Shown piece by piece: positions 31,836 to 45,498 of a stretch of 64,000 bases of DNA. The stretch's first letter is position 1. The number at the start of each line of letters is the position of its first letter. Both the position numbers and the translations under genes were made by a program. Origin of the DNA: Chrysomallon squamiferum (lineage: Eukaryota > Mollusca > Gastropoda > Neomphalida > Peltospiridae); the NCBI GenBank assembly GCA_012295275.1, contig CM022670.1, positions 33,796,938-33,860,937 of the forward strand, written 5' to 3'. The notes under the pieces were generated by a model that was not told the origin of the DNA, made no database searches, and saw only the letters and a program-made list of their open reading frames with translations.

Positions 31836-33274
31836 TCAGCTTGCACATTCTTTAACCATGTGTTTGATTACTGACACGGTTTCTTTACTTGTGTCTTTTA
31901 AAGCAATAGACAGAATAATTGGTTTATTTTTCTTCATCTCAGCGGTGATGTTTTTTGCCAGAACATGAGTAAAAGGCTGAAAAGAAGCAGATATATTTTT
32001 AAACTCAAAGAAAAATATACTGTTAAAAATAATTTAAATAGAAACATTTTACTATAGACAGTTTGGACCAGAACAACTGAAAAAAAAAAAAAAAAATAAT
32101 AATATTAATAATAATAATCTTTTTTTTTTTCTTTCTTAAAGTCCATTCATTAAAACTTCATTGCACACTGTCAACAGAAAATTACTTCTCCATTGTATAA
32201 AAAAATAAAAAAATTAATGAAAGTTTTTTTGTTTTTGTTTTTTAACTGCTGTTAAACTATTTTGGAGACCAAAAAGGAAAATTTTACAAATAAATATAGA
32301 TATTTAAAAATCTAAATGCACATAATACATTCATATTACTGTCTTCATGTTAAAAAGTCTTTGAAATAATACAGAAACTAACCTCATCTTTTCCTAGCAG
32401 AACCTTTGTCGAATACATTGGTGTGGCTTGCTGCATTTCATCAAGTATGGTGTCACAGGTGATATGAACCTAAACAAGAATTATAATTTATTTAATGATA
32501 AGCACTACATTATTAAAAGAAGAAATATAAAATATTACTAAAAATACAAAATTAACATGCATAATTAAATAAATAAACACACACATTCAGACATATCTAT
32601 ATATATCAACTGGAATGATTTTATCAGTTAAAAATAAGTTCAAATTATCTGCAATGTTGTATTTTCTTGTTTTGTTTGAGGTTTTTTAAAATAATAATGG
32701 TGTTCTTAACAAAAAGGTCTGTGTACTTACCAAAGTTCCAAGTTTCTGGTACTGAGTTACTATAATAAAGTCACAGTTTTCAAAATGACTGCATAAAATA
32801 TCTGTTTCATTTGATTTGATTATCTTTGCCATCTAAAACATATAATGAAAAAAATAATTTTAAAAGGAGATAAAACATTAAAAGTACAATATCTTCAAAA
32901 ATAGAAATGAAATGAAACACTTCTAGCCTCGTTTTAAAAATACAGTATTTTAAAAAAATATAAAAAAATAAGATGATATTGAATTATTTAATATACTAAC
33001 TATTACAGTATTGCTGTACTGTCTTATTTAATCTTTAAACTTACAGGAATTACTATGACGAAGTCGTAAACAAACACTTGTTTCGACGAATAATAAATAA
33101 TAATATTTTGAAATTAATTTAAACCACCTTCCCGAATGAACATAATGGATCGAATATTAAAATAGTTTATTAACTGATTAAAACGGCCTTTTACTATAAT
33201 ACATATTATTATTACGCTTATAGTTATACCTGTTTTGTCGAAATCCCTTCCATTTTGACAATGGAGGCTGCCAT
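31836..33274 (-). CDS. PSMG3: Proteasome assembly chaperone 3, 4 exons, 124 aa
   Basis: PSMG3 (PAC3) pairs with PAC4 and helps assemble the alpha ring of the 20S proteasome in the cytosol. Minus-strand exons are 33230-33274, 32731-32832, 32383-32469 and 31836-31976 (stop). They total 375 nt, all GT-AG. Family blocks are VTQYQKLGTLV (residues 40-50), the highly characteristic STKVLLGKDEPFTHVLAKNI across the exon 3-4 junction, and ILSIALKDTSKE. The length matches the 122-aa human protein. Three in-frame ATGs exist, at 33325, 33274 and 33253; I chose the middle one because it gives the family length. It is divergently arranged with TMEM14. Confidence 0.93.
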
Positions 33275-33724
33275 ATTTAATATTCTGTTGGTTAATACAT
33301 CTGTTGAACAGGTCACCACACGCATAGACTGAGTCGTATGATTTTAATTATATTTATTTTTAGAAACTCATTACTTTAAAAAAAAAAATAAATTTAAAAT
33401 AAAATGAAATCAATTAAGAAATATGTCTTAATAAATAATAATGTTTATATATTATTACTATGTAGACAAAGATACTTTACTCTCAACGCCATCAAAGACA
33501 AAGTCTGACGGTGAATCAAATACCCTGTACTAAATTTTAGGAGTATAAATAGCATATCTAAAATATGACTTGGTTCCAAAATGAATTAAAACTGTAAGCA
33601 ATGATTTAAAATAAATCGTACTCTAAGATATAAATATATGTTTATTTTAAAATATGAGAGCTAAATTGCCAGTCGTGAGCTGGTTCTTTATTTCAAGTCG
33701 GAATTTAATAAAGAAAAAACAAAA
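33275..33724. promoter_or_regulatory. Shared bidirectional promoter region PSMG3/TMEM14
   Basis: Only about 450 bp separate the start codons of two divergent, presumably broadly expressed genes, so both promoters must lie here. CpGs occur near 33300-33335 and 33486-33510. No TATA element stands out from the AT-rich background. Confidence 0.6.
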
Positions 33725-35392
33725 ATGACAGTGGATTTTATTAGCTTCGCTTATGCTGCAACTGTTGCAGTTGGTGGCATCATTGGCTACGTCAGAGCAG
33801 GTGAAATAAAAAAAAAATAAAAAAATAAAAATATGTGGCAGTTTTGTTTTGTATATTATCTTCAGTTTTGTTTTAGTATTCACAATTAATCAACACCAAA
33901 CTCCTACGTTGTATCTACTTGTAATGAATGTATTTCCTCCTTTTAATCTTTGAACCCACGCTACTTTAAATTTTTTTAATTTTATTTGAATAACTATTTT
34001 AATATTAATTTGAATTAAGTAAAATGAATAAGAATTAATTATCATTGAAATAAAATATTAAAACTAAAAGACTAATGATTTCAATATATTAAGTATTGGT
34101 AAAATTTAATGACAGCAATTACAATAATAAGTATTAATAGTAAATAAAATGGTATGATTTAAGAAATCAGCTAGCAAACTTTTCTTTTAATAGTTTATTT
34201 AATCTAAACTAAAGGCTAATAAACGTTAGTGATATTTATTTATTATTTTTATATTTTATTAAATTTATTCATTTTGGACTCACTTTTTATTTATTATGAT
34301 AAATTTTATTTTATCAGGAAGTGTTCCTTCATTAGCTATGGGCTTAGCTAGTGGAATTTTGATGGGATTTGGTGCTTACCAAACCAGCAGTGATCCCAAA
34401 AATGTTGCTATTTCATTAGGTATGTTATTTATTATTTATTACACATTTGTTGTTATTGGTTTTTTTTTTGTATGTTGTTGCTTTTTCAAAAAAGGCTAAA
34501 TAAATAATGCTTTTTAAAATAAGTATATACCTATATATTTTCAGAGGAATAGTGTTTATGAAAGTACATTGAATTTCATATTTTCAGCATATTTTACGTT
34601 CTGCAGTGGCTTATGTACTTAACTATATTAGCTTAGGCAACAGATTGTTTGTGTAGGTGTAAATTGTTAGTATGAGAAAATTAACACTGTTCATATTATA
34701 ACCAGCTAATATTTTAGGTTAAATAAATTTTGGTATTATGCAGAATGTATGTACAATAAGTAATCTTTATTTATTCTTTAGTATATTTATTATTTTCATA
34801 TTATATTCTTACTTTTCATTTGCCTTTCAGCTGTGACTGGAATACTGACTATTGTTATGGGATCAAGATTCTACAACTCTGGAAAGTTTATGCCTGCAGG
34901 CCTAATTGCAACCTTAAGGTATTGCTTTAAAATTAATTTGTCATAAATTAAATAATGAGATCACCACTGTTGTAACAAAGCAGCAGTAAATCATGTCAGT
35001 AAATTATGTTAATTGTGACCTATGAAGTTAATGTTTGTATTTCTGATGATTCTTAAACAAATTGCACCACAACACAATTTTTGATATTGTGAAAGCTTCA
35101 GATTCTGTTGTAATGATAATGATATAAATAATACTATTTCAGAATTGTGTACTGATCTCTGAAATGTCTAGAATAATTTACAATGAAAAACTGAATGTAT
35201 AAATTGTTTACAAAGTTTGTTTTAGGGTACTTAATTTTCACAAGTATTTAATTTTCACAATTTTCAATAAATCTGATTTCTCTGAAATTATTAAATATGT
35301 AGGTAACAAGAATTATTTATTTATAATTGTTTGACATTTTTTCTTTCAGTCTGTTAATGCTGTTAAGATGTGGATACAGACTTATGCTGTGA
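33725..35392 (+). CDS. TMEM14 family membrane protein, 4 exons, 102 aa
   Basis: This is a small multipass membrane protein of the TMEM14/UPF0136 family. Vertebrate TMEM14C sits in the mitochondrial inner membrane and is needed for heme synthesis in erythroid cells. Exons are 33725-33800, 34318-34419, 34831-34918 and 35350-35392 (stop), all GT-AG, 309 nt. Conserved blocks are [49 protein letters not shown] and [11 protein letters not shown]. The hydrophobic segments fit the family's 3-4 short helices. The length lies between human TMEM14A (99) and TMEM14C (112). I cannot tell which vertebrate member it corresponds to, so no symbol is given. Confidence 0.95.
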
Positions 35393-36555
35393 ATTATTCA
35401 GAAATAGGACCAGTTACAACATATTTCTAACTTGGACTTTTGGATGAATGTCTATTTGAAAAACAAATCAAATCATTTTGTTCATGACTAAATTGAATAA
35501 TTAACACTTTTTAAACCTCAGTTTGCTGTGAATCTTATGTTGTACATGATTTTTTTGTAATAGGACTCATACAATGTGTTTTAAATATTTGTTGCCCATT
35601 CTGGCCACTGCAATAATAAGCTAGGCTTTATTTTATGCATTTATCTGTTATAATGTGGTAAACGCTTTATGCATATATAATCTATTTGGTAATAATGTAT
35701 TATATAATTTAGTAAATATTTTTTATGCACACATATATTTGTTAATACATGTTTTATAATTTGGTAAACCTTTTATGCATCTGGTCATTTGGCAATACTA
35801 TGATTTACTAAGTTCCATCCATGTGATTTAAAATTTAAAATTATTTTTAGTATATATATATATATACGTGTATAAATATGTAGAACAGCATATACTTAGG
35901 TCTTATTAATTTGTATGTAGAATACTATTCATTTTGTTCCTTTTGCCGTCCTTGCTACATAGTTCATACAAGGTTGTTGAGATTACTTTCATCAGAACAC
36001 AGGGATGTACAATTATACTGGATGGATTTTCCAGATAAGGGTATTGATATGTAACATTTAAAAGGTAGTTTCTATTAAAAATAATACTCATGTTTATGCA
36101 AAGGAAGTACACTTGGATATAGATACATATTGATATATTTATATATTGGTTTTCCCCAGATATATGTAAATTTAATAAAAAAAACAAATACCAAAAAAAT
36201 TTGTTAAGATAAGATAATAAGACAAAGCCTTATATTTATCTAAAATCTCTGGAGAATTAAGACTTTATTTCCTTTATGGATATCATTATTTTACAAATGC
36301 AACATGCTTAGTAGACGCATTTACAAAATTCAATAAACAAAGATATCATTTTTTTTTTCTATGATTCAACAAATTGTTGTTACAGCTATGGAATAAATTT
36401 TGAATCCTGATGGTAATAATAAAAATTAAATGAATACCTTAAATTCTTTATAATTATGTACAATTTAACAAGTTTGTTTTCAGTGGAATAATGTAACAGG
36501 TGCTTGTCATTTATATTTTCAATTTTGTTTTGTTTTCTTAACCATAATTTTATTT

Positions 36556-36715
36556 TTATATATATATATATATACATATACATGTATATGTATATATATT
36601 CATATATATGTATGTATATGCATGTATATATATATATATGTATATGTATGTATTTATATATGTATATGTATGTATATATATGTATATTTGTGTATTTATA
36701 CATGTATATATGTAT
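36556..36715. repeat. TA/TATG cryptic microsatellite
   Basis: Mixed TA, TATG and TACA units over 160 bp produce Tyr/Ile-rich frames on both strands that are not genes. Confidence 0.9.
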
Positions 36716-38089
36716 GAAACAAAATTAATGCTTTTGTACACAATAACATTTAAACAAAAAATTAATGTGTTTTATGGTAATGGTAATGGCAAAAATTTAA
36801 CATGCTGATCAGTGAGCTTTTGTGAAGCAGATCTACGACAGGCAGCTTTCTGTCAGGTCAGCGGGTGTGTCTGTCACTGTGTTTTATCAGCTACTGCTAT
36901 TTAAATACCAACAGTTTACAGTATTTGAAATACTTACCTGAAATGAATGAAATCAAACAGAACCTGAATTTATAAAACCAACCCAAACAACATGTATTAA
37001 TTTAAATAAACAGTCAAAACTTTTGATAATTAAATGAAATGTTTTGAAATATTATTTATATAACAGTAAGACTTTATACTTAATTACAATGTGCATCTGT
37101 TGTAAATGTTACTAAAGCTTCACCATGAAAATTTTAATTAAACATCCTCAATTCAATATCAGATATATCACTTGAGATAAACTCATGTTATTCAAAGTGA
37201 ATTTGCCAGTAGCTGCAGAAAACGGAAACCATAATTATTCCATTACTCAAACAATTGTAATGATAAGCATGCTTGGTTGTTTGTGACAGTACACTCACTC
37301 TCTCTCACACACTCATTAGATTTTCAACTTCCATTTGAAATAGTGATGATAAAGTGTTTGTGGGAAAAAATATTTCTCAGATGATATAAAATTAAAATTT
37401 AGTTTTTTAAAGGGACAGAACTGTTAACTTTTTACATCTCTATCACTGATAATTGATAGTTAATGTTCTTGTTGATATGATTAACAATAATACTGATTAG
37501 TTTGTATTAAAAATGATCACTGATAAATTAACTGTTAAAAGTGTTGAATTATATTCATACTGTTTTACAAATTTCTTATTTTTAATTTCACATATGATGG
37601 TTTTCATGACTAAAATTGACATAAGTTGAAAAATTGCACATTTATTTAAATTCACTGGCCTTTATGTTTTTATCTGCATCTGTTTGGTATAAAAACCAAA
37701 AAGTCTTTTTCACTATCAATATATTCTGTCACAGAACTATGGATTATTTTGTTTGGAAAATATTTCATTTACAACAGAGCTATTGTAATACAGTATTTTT
37801 AAAAATGGATATTAACAAATGTTAACACTGATTAATTTAGTCTCGACAATCTAAAAAATTATTTTTTTTATTTTCATGTAATTTTATTGGGCTGGGAGTC
37901 ATTTTTAAATATGCATTGAAAATAAAATAAGACAATACAGTTCATTTCAATTTTTTTTTTTTAATTATTATTATTCATCTCTATAACAGTAAATAAGGAA
38001 TTTTTTTTTAATAATAACAGCATTTATAAGTTCATACTTGAGCCAGTAAGCACATCTATCAATATGTAAAATCAATAAACATTAACAAA

Positions 38090-38420
38090 CTGAGGTGCAA
38101 GTGGTGCACATACATCTCCTGCATTGTGCAAAGTCTGTCCTTGGGTATGTCTGACGATGTGAACTATATGAAGTCTTTGCAGTTGTGGTGGATCCCATGG
38201 CATAATGCGCAGTAGAAATGTTAATTTTTCTGCAGATCCATTCTAACAGACACTAACTTCATGATCTCTCTTACCAATTACTTCCCAGAATGTTCTAGTA
38301 ACCCTGGCACTTTTGGCTGTCAATTTGCACTCCCAACATACATTTCTGCAAACTGGCCTGAAACCTATGGCTTTAAATGTACATTTGGACAAACAGCCTG
38401 AACACATTTGGAACTTTCAA
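38090..38420 (-). other. Less AT-rich patch with short open frames, unidentified
   Basis: Base composition shifts clearly towards GC. On the minus strand one frame of about 57 codons contains many cysteines (CSGCLSKC, then VCRNVCWECK) and ends near 38246. A second frame follows an acceptor-like TTAG and ends near 38090. A good donor (GTAAGA) lies near 38280. I recognise no family. It may be the remains of a gene or transposon, or open frames that are simply likelier at higher GC. Confidence 0.25.
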
Positions 38421-39362
38421 GTAACTGTTTTAAGCGACTTTGCTAGTAATAAAGTACAATAATAAAGTTAAAAATGGATCCTGACTTCAGACATTTTTAC
38501 ATAAAATACCTGTTGGAGGATACACTAATACTGATTTATTACATGTTGGGTAGATTTTAACATTTCTGTTAACTAATTTATAAAGTGAACATATCAGCCT
38601 TTGTTATTTTATTGTTATACTTTATTGTTAGAAAAACAACAACAAACAAACAAGCCATCAAAAAATTGAATGTTAAAATGCATACATCCCATTAAAGGTA
38701 CACCTTTCTGTCTTACCTGCTAACTCAAAAATGAACAGTAATAATAACATATAACAACAACAACAACAGTAACATAAAAATAAATAAAATAAAATAATGC
38801 TGTAACAAATGACATGAAATAGATTGTACTGGACAATGTTACTTTCTATGACAGTTCTGTTGATTTATTATGACCACATTTTAATATAAAGCAGATTATA
38901 AATCTATTAAAAAAAGAAAAAAGAAAGAAGATTGTATTCTGTATTTAAAGTACAGGTTTTATTTCATGGTACAACTCAAATTTGTAATTTTCAAACTGCC
39001 ATCAATTTTTATAAAATAAATCTTTAAAACCTATAAAAACATACATAAGTAAACATGTTTGTTTAAAATATATATATATATATATATTTCTTAATAATAA
39101 ATGTTCTGGTTTAAAAAAATATAGACTTATTGTTCAGTGTCACCAATTTTAAACAAAATAAAACTTAAATTATTTGCTTCTTATGTCCAAAGATAATTTA
39201 AAACAAAGAATAAAATGTAACAGAAAACTCAACAACTGTACAAAATTAAAGTGTTCTTTAAGAAAACAAAAAACCAACCAAACAACAAGCAATCACAGCC
39301 ATTGCTTTCTCTCCATCACACACAAAACTGCCATTAATACCTGAAATAAAAAGCAACAATGA

Positions 39363-40110
39363 GGTTTGACAGCTTCTGCAAGTTCATTAACACAATTGTT
39401 TAAAAATAAATGAAAAATAAAAAATAGGTATCTTCCACAAGTTAACTGTCACAGATATTTAAAAACAATGTTAAATAAAAATAGGGTTTGACAGCATCTT
39501 CAAGTTCATTAATAAAATATATAAAAATAAAATAAATATAGTATGTGATACTTTCCACAAGTTATTTGTCACAATTATTTAAAAATAAATGTAAAATTCA
39601 AAATAGGGATGTGATACTTTCCACAAGTTAACTGTCACAATTAATTAAAAATAAATATAAATATATGGTGACAGCTTCTGCAAGTTAATTAGCATAATTA
39701 TTTAAAAATAAATGTAAAATAAATATATGTATGTGATACTTTATACAAATTAATTCACAAAAAAAAATACATGTAAAATAAAAATAGGGTTTGACAGCTT
39801 CTGCAAATTCATTAACACAATTATTTAAAGATAAAAGTAAAATAAAATTGGTATGTGATACTTCCACAAGTTAATTCACAATTAATTAAATGTAAAATAA
39901 AAATAGGGTTTGACAGCTTCTTCAAGTTCATCAATAAAATAGTTAAAAATAAACATTAAACAAAAATAGGGGTGTGATAGTTTTTTATATTCCTCAACAT
40001 AAATGTTTTAAAACAAATATAAAATTAAAATATGTACAATTATTTAAAAATAAGTATAATAAAAATAGGGGTTTAACAAATTCATTAAAAATATCAGTGA
40101 AATAAAAACA
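39363..40110. repeat. Two-monomer higher-order minisatellite, about 120 bp
   Basis: Two related monomers of about 60 bp alternate. One starts GTTTGACAGCTTCTGCAAGT (39364, 39486, 39667, 39789, 39907). The other starts GTGATACTTTCCACAAGTTA (about 39429, 39544, 39610, 39733, 39853, 39968). Each is followed by an A/T-rich tail. About 11 monomers are visible and the right end decays. Confidence 0.85.
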
Positions 40111-40264
40111 TTTTTTTTACAGTTTCTACACTGTCACAAATAAATCTAAAATGACAGTTTTTCAAGTTTTTGCCAGTATTTACAAAATAACATAGCTATT
40201 ATCCATCAGCCAAGATAAAAAAGAAAACCATGAGACCTGTGTTTGGATAATAAAGAGATGTGGT

Positions 40265-40632
40265 GGAGATATGTTTACTAATATTTGTATAATTCTGGAT
40301 GCTCTGTAATGGAGATATGTTTACCAATATTTGCATAATTCTGGATGCTCTGTATTGGATATATGTTTACCAATATTTGCATAATTCTGGATGCTCTGTA
40401 CCAGAGATATGTTTACCAATATTTGCATAATTCTGGATGCTCTGTATTGGAGTTATGTTTACCAATATTTACATAATTCTGGAAGCTCTATGTTGGAGTT
40501 ATGTTTACCAATACTTGCATAATTCTGGATGCTCTGAGTTGGAGTTATGTTTACTAATATTTGCATAATTCTGGATGCTCTGAGTTGGAGTTATGTTTAC
40601 TAATATTTGCATAATTCTGGATGCTCTGTTTA
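40265..40632. repeat. 46-bp minisatellite, about 8 copies
   Basis: A 46-bp unit containing GCATAATTCTGGATGCTCTG recurs about eight times with few substitutions. The period is exact between copies starting at 40295, 40341 and 40387. Low divergence indicates recent expansion or homogenisation. Confidence 0.95.
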
Positions 40633-41348
40633 TTTTAACCACTGTTTACCTAATTAACAGTTAATTTGATGCAGAAATATGGATTTATTTGTTGGTAAAA
40701 CTGTTGAAGATGCAAATTAGACATAAGTTTCTTTCAGTCAGATTTGTGTTCATATTAGGTCTGAATTTTTGTAATCTAAGAACTATATTTAAAAAAATTA
40801 AAAATTAAAACAATGTGTATAAATTATCAGTGTAACAAAATTGACCAAAGTCCACATTTATCACTGAAATAAGCACCACTGTATTTGTTATGAACTGTAC
40901 TTTGTTGAACACAAGGAACTGTCTGTGTTTAAAAAATGAAAAAATAAAAAAATAAAACAAAATAAAAGAGAAAGAAGTGGGTATAAATTATCATTGTAGG
41001 AAAAGATTTACCAGTGATCATGTTCATATTATTTATCACTGGAATAGGCACCAATATAGGCACCAATGAATTGATACTTTTTCAAAGACTGGGAATTGTA
41101 CGTGTAAAAAGGAAACAGAAAAATTTGGTATAAATTATCAAAAGTATAGATTCACCAGCATTTGTATTCATATTATTTATCACTGTTATAGGCACATATA
41201 TATTTGTTATGAATCGATACCTTTTCAAAGTAAAGGAACTGTACATGTAACCATTGAAAAAAAAAAATTTAAAAGATCTGTAATAAAAAGTAAGAATAAT
41301 CAGTTTTCCTTGCCCTTTAAACATCAAAACTAAAAGAAAACCAAAGCA

Positions 41349-44300
41349 TTATGGTAACAGTGGCAGCTCCTCAACAGTTCTGGGCTGAACCTCTTCTTCC
41401 TTGACTGTTTTCACAATAAATTTTCTCTGTGCAGCATTGTCACTTTCTACACTTCTTTCATTTATTGTTGACAAAGATGCATTAGCTGATTTTGGAATAT
41501 GCTGATGAGTTCTCTGTAGTACACCATATCTCTCTGGAAAGATAAATCTCTGTTGTGGTCTATGTGTGGTTTTTGGCTGTGGGGTACGGGGAGCATATTT
41601 GTGCACTGCTGGAAAAAAGACATGGGATGTGAATGCTGATATGGTATGGTAAGGAAATTGGGAACCCTCATTTTCTGTTGATATCATTCTGTGAAATTTG
41701 GTTTCTGCTTCAGTAAAAACTGGAGACAGCTGTGTTGAGATGGGCTGAAAAAAAAAAAAAAAATGCAATATTTATTACATCAAATATTATTATAAAATGT
41801 GCCTGCATGATTATATAAAATCTGTACTTCATTTTTAATGGGGTTTTTTTTGCCTCTATAGATTAACATTAATTGCTTACAAATCAACATGGGATACTTT
41901 AATTCACAAATTAAACAGCTACATTAGCTTTATGAAAATAATCTGATCAACAAGATCCACGATTTCTGAAAAACAGAAAGCATCATCATTGGAAGATATA
42001 ATATTCAAGACAAAAACATCTTCATTAATAGAAATAAAAAGAAAAAATAACTGCTATCCACATTATAAATAGATGAGGGTGAATATTTTTTATTACAAAT
42101 CCTGAGAAGAAAATAACTACATTAATTTTTATTAGCTGTAAGAGATCTTTTGCAGGCACCTTCTCACAGATGGGAAAACAGACAACATATATATGGTAAA
42201 TATAGAGCAATATGATTTATCACTTGAAATACATACTGGAGGATTCTTTCCAGTTGGCAACTGCCGCAAAATTTCTTTTACTTCATAGCTTTGCTCCAGC
42301 TCCTGCAAAAAATAAATGACTGAATAAATAAACAAGTAGAATGGATTATTAGAATACACACTTTTTAGGTATCTGAAGGAGAAAATGGTTCATTTATGAC
42401 AGAGAAAGTGCATGTGACACAGAATTTGTTTCAACTTCTTAGCTTTGCTCAAGTTACTGCAAAAAAAAAAAACAATAAACAAATAACATATGTAAGTAAA
42501 AATAATAATAATAATAACAGCACTAAACAAATAACATATGTAAGTAAAAATAATAATAATAATAACAACAATAACAAAAACAACAACAACAACATTATTA
42601 ATAATAATAATATAAATTATACAATTTTTGGAAGGTTAAAAGATACACTTGTGGCACAGTTCAAAGGAAGACAAACATGTAAGATAAAGGAATATCACAT
42701 TAATTTCTGAGAAATATATTGTAAGACAACTGACAAATTTTAATGCAATTAATCAAAACTATATCCTCTCTAAAATCAATTGTCCATATCTTTAGCAGTT
42801 TGTAAGGATACAATAAGCACTAAAATATTGCTTAAAAATTCAATATAAAATGCAGAATCTGTATAATTTTAATAAATGGTCTGTAGGATTATAAGTATGA
42901 ATTATTACACATGACTGACAATTATTATTTTGCTACCTGAACACAAACTAGATATCTTTATAACAAGAAAAAGCAGTTTTCCTGAAATCATTTTATTCAT
43001 TTTTAAATGCAAAATAAAGAAAAATATGATCATTGAAAATACCACTGATCTGATTCCCAGTTATCAGAATATTACAAGCTATAATCATTATAAACAACTT
43101 CTCAAATGAAATTTTGTGACTGTTCTTGCCAGCTGGAATAACATTTTGTCCATTATATTTTCTGTGACTGACATAAGATATGACACAAAGAGAGAAGATA
43201 TGAAGATATATAACAAACCTCAAGTGCTTCCCGACAAAATAAAAGCCTGACAGAAGACAGAATGTCTTCCTCTTCATTTTTGTCACTGGTATCAGGATTC
43301 TTGGGCATTTGGCTGCTCTTCTTATTTTGCTTACTCCCTCTGAATCTCAAACAAGAACAACAGGATTCTTCATCTTCTGTGGGATTTTCTGCCTTCATCT
43401 TTGCATCAGTTTGCTGTTTAAGCAGCTGTTAAAATATTTTAAAATATGTATTTAAAATACCAAGACAAAATTAAAATATGTATATTTTTTATGTATTGTT
43501 TTTCTTTCTACATATTTTTAACATATAATCCTTAAAGAATTTAAAATGACAAGTGTATTATATTTTGTTGAGCAACAATGTAATTAAAAAGAATAACACC
43601 CACCTTTTTATACTCTTCACAAAACATCTTTCCAATTTCAGCAGACTTTTTCCCTTTCATTGTAGCATAGGATTGTCTGTAGATCTACAAAAAATAAATA
43701 TTGTAACTAGTGAAAAAAGTGAAATATTTATATTAATAAATAAACATCTATTCTCCAGTTTTATTGACAATTCAGCTGCTTCTGTTAAAAATATAATATC
43801 ATAAATAAACTGAAACATTCCCTTACATTCTGCTATCATTAAAATTCATTTTGTCTCTAAAATTTATATCTATCAAGGAAGAGAACCCATTTTTTTAAAT
43901 TTTTTTATTAAATGGTGCATCTTCCTCAATATTACTGTTTGACTGAAACTGTGGTGTTAAATCTACATTTACAGACACTCTGTGCACTGATTTGCTCTAA
44001 AAAAAAATCTAACAAAAGAAAAAATATTGTTATAAATTGTGATGGGGTAAAATGGTGAATTTTGTTTAGCCTTATTATTATTTTATTTTAATTACATTAC
44101 CATCATATCTCTATGAAAGAACTCTTCCTGTAGTGTAGCAGAAGAGGGAACTACAGCTTTGATCTGCAACAAATAAAAATAGACATTTAAAACAAATCAA
44201 GTACAAGTCTGAATTTTTGTACAATTAATAACAGGATTATATTTTGTCACATTTTAGTACACCTTTATATTTTATTCCAGTAAAATAACTTTCAACAATA

Positions 44301-45463
44301 CAAAATAATTTTATGATTTATATTTTTTATGCATTTAACTAGATGGGTTTTGGGTTGTTTTTTTCATTCAAAACAATTATTTATTAAAACAATTAAATCT
44401 TGTGATATAAATATATTAAATATCAAAGTAACATTTGATAGCTACACAAAAATAACTGCATTTGTTTTGTGTGAAAAGTTTTTCAGAGGGATTAAAACAA
44501 CTAAAGCAGATACAGTTTCAAAAATACTCTGATTACATTACTCACCTTAAGCATTATAATTCCCATAACAATGATGCAAAAAATGTTTAGAACTGTTAGA
44601 AGAAGACTAATGCTTCCCAAAATGGCTGCTTCAACTGACATGTTACAGCTATAGATTGGTATATATTCATTATTTTCCAGTTTTGGACAGACTGGAGGGA
44701 ATGTAAAAATGCCATTTACTAATGTGTTGTTAATTTGTGAAATATTCTGAAAAAAAAAAAACACCTGAAATCATTATAGAATAATATAACATTCATACAG
44801 CAGATTTACATTTAAGAAGAAAAAGATTATAAAGTGAGCAAATCTTAAGAGAAAACTAAGTTTAAATGTAACCACAAAATACAATGAAAATGGCTGCTCT
44901 GCTCTTATTAGTAACAATTCTTTATTATTTAACATTTAGCTCTGTTTTGACTGTGTTTTACAAGATGACATTAATTTCATGTTGGACACCTTTACACTAA
45001 GAAATTAGGCAAATCAAAGCAAAGTCTTCCTGGGCATGTGAGCTGTGATTATTAAGTTTACAAACTGTTTAACAACAGAACATCTTATCTGACCAATATT
45101 TACCTGACTATTGGTGATACTGTCAGAAACATGAGGTGGAACAAAGCCAACAAGGATTGCATAGGCCCATAACATACCCTAAGAACAAAAAATATTGGTA
45201 ACTGTTTTAAATTTGTTGAAAATTACATGTCCGTTTGATGGGGTTTTATTACACAATAAAAAAATGGAAAGAAAATGTATCTGATTTATGACATTTAACA
45301 ATTTTAATTCTTTCATACATGTAAATATATATTTTTACTAGAAGTATTTTTCAGTGTGAAACAACATTTTCATATGAGCATCATTCATGTATTTTATATT
45401 TAGTGTTTTACCATGTTTTCTTCATTAGTTTTTTAGTTCTTCCCAGCTGATCTAAGGAAACAC

Positions 45464-45498
<35 letters not shown>

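Larger units (their letters stand above)
35393..41348. other. Intergenic region, repeats and no firm gene
   Basis: Between the convergent TMEM14 and DUF389 genes. It starts with TMEM14 3' UTR sequence and holds TA/TATG arrays near 36556, a less AT-rich patch at 38090-38420, two minisatellites (39363-40110 and 40265-40632) and the DUF389 3' UTR at the right edge. I see no conserved domain. Confidence 0.6.

Noticed and set aside
36386-36808. Tyr/Ile-rich frames on both strands
   Set aside because: Produced entirely by TA/TATG repeats.
42396-42710. 104-codon plus-strand frame rich in Asn
   Set aside because: It is made by an AAT array and a tandem duplication inside an intron of the DUF389 gene, on the opposite strand.
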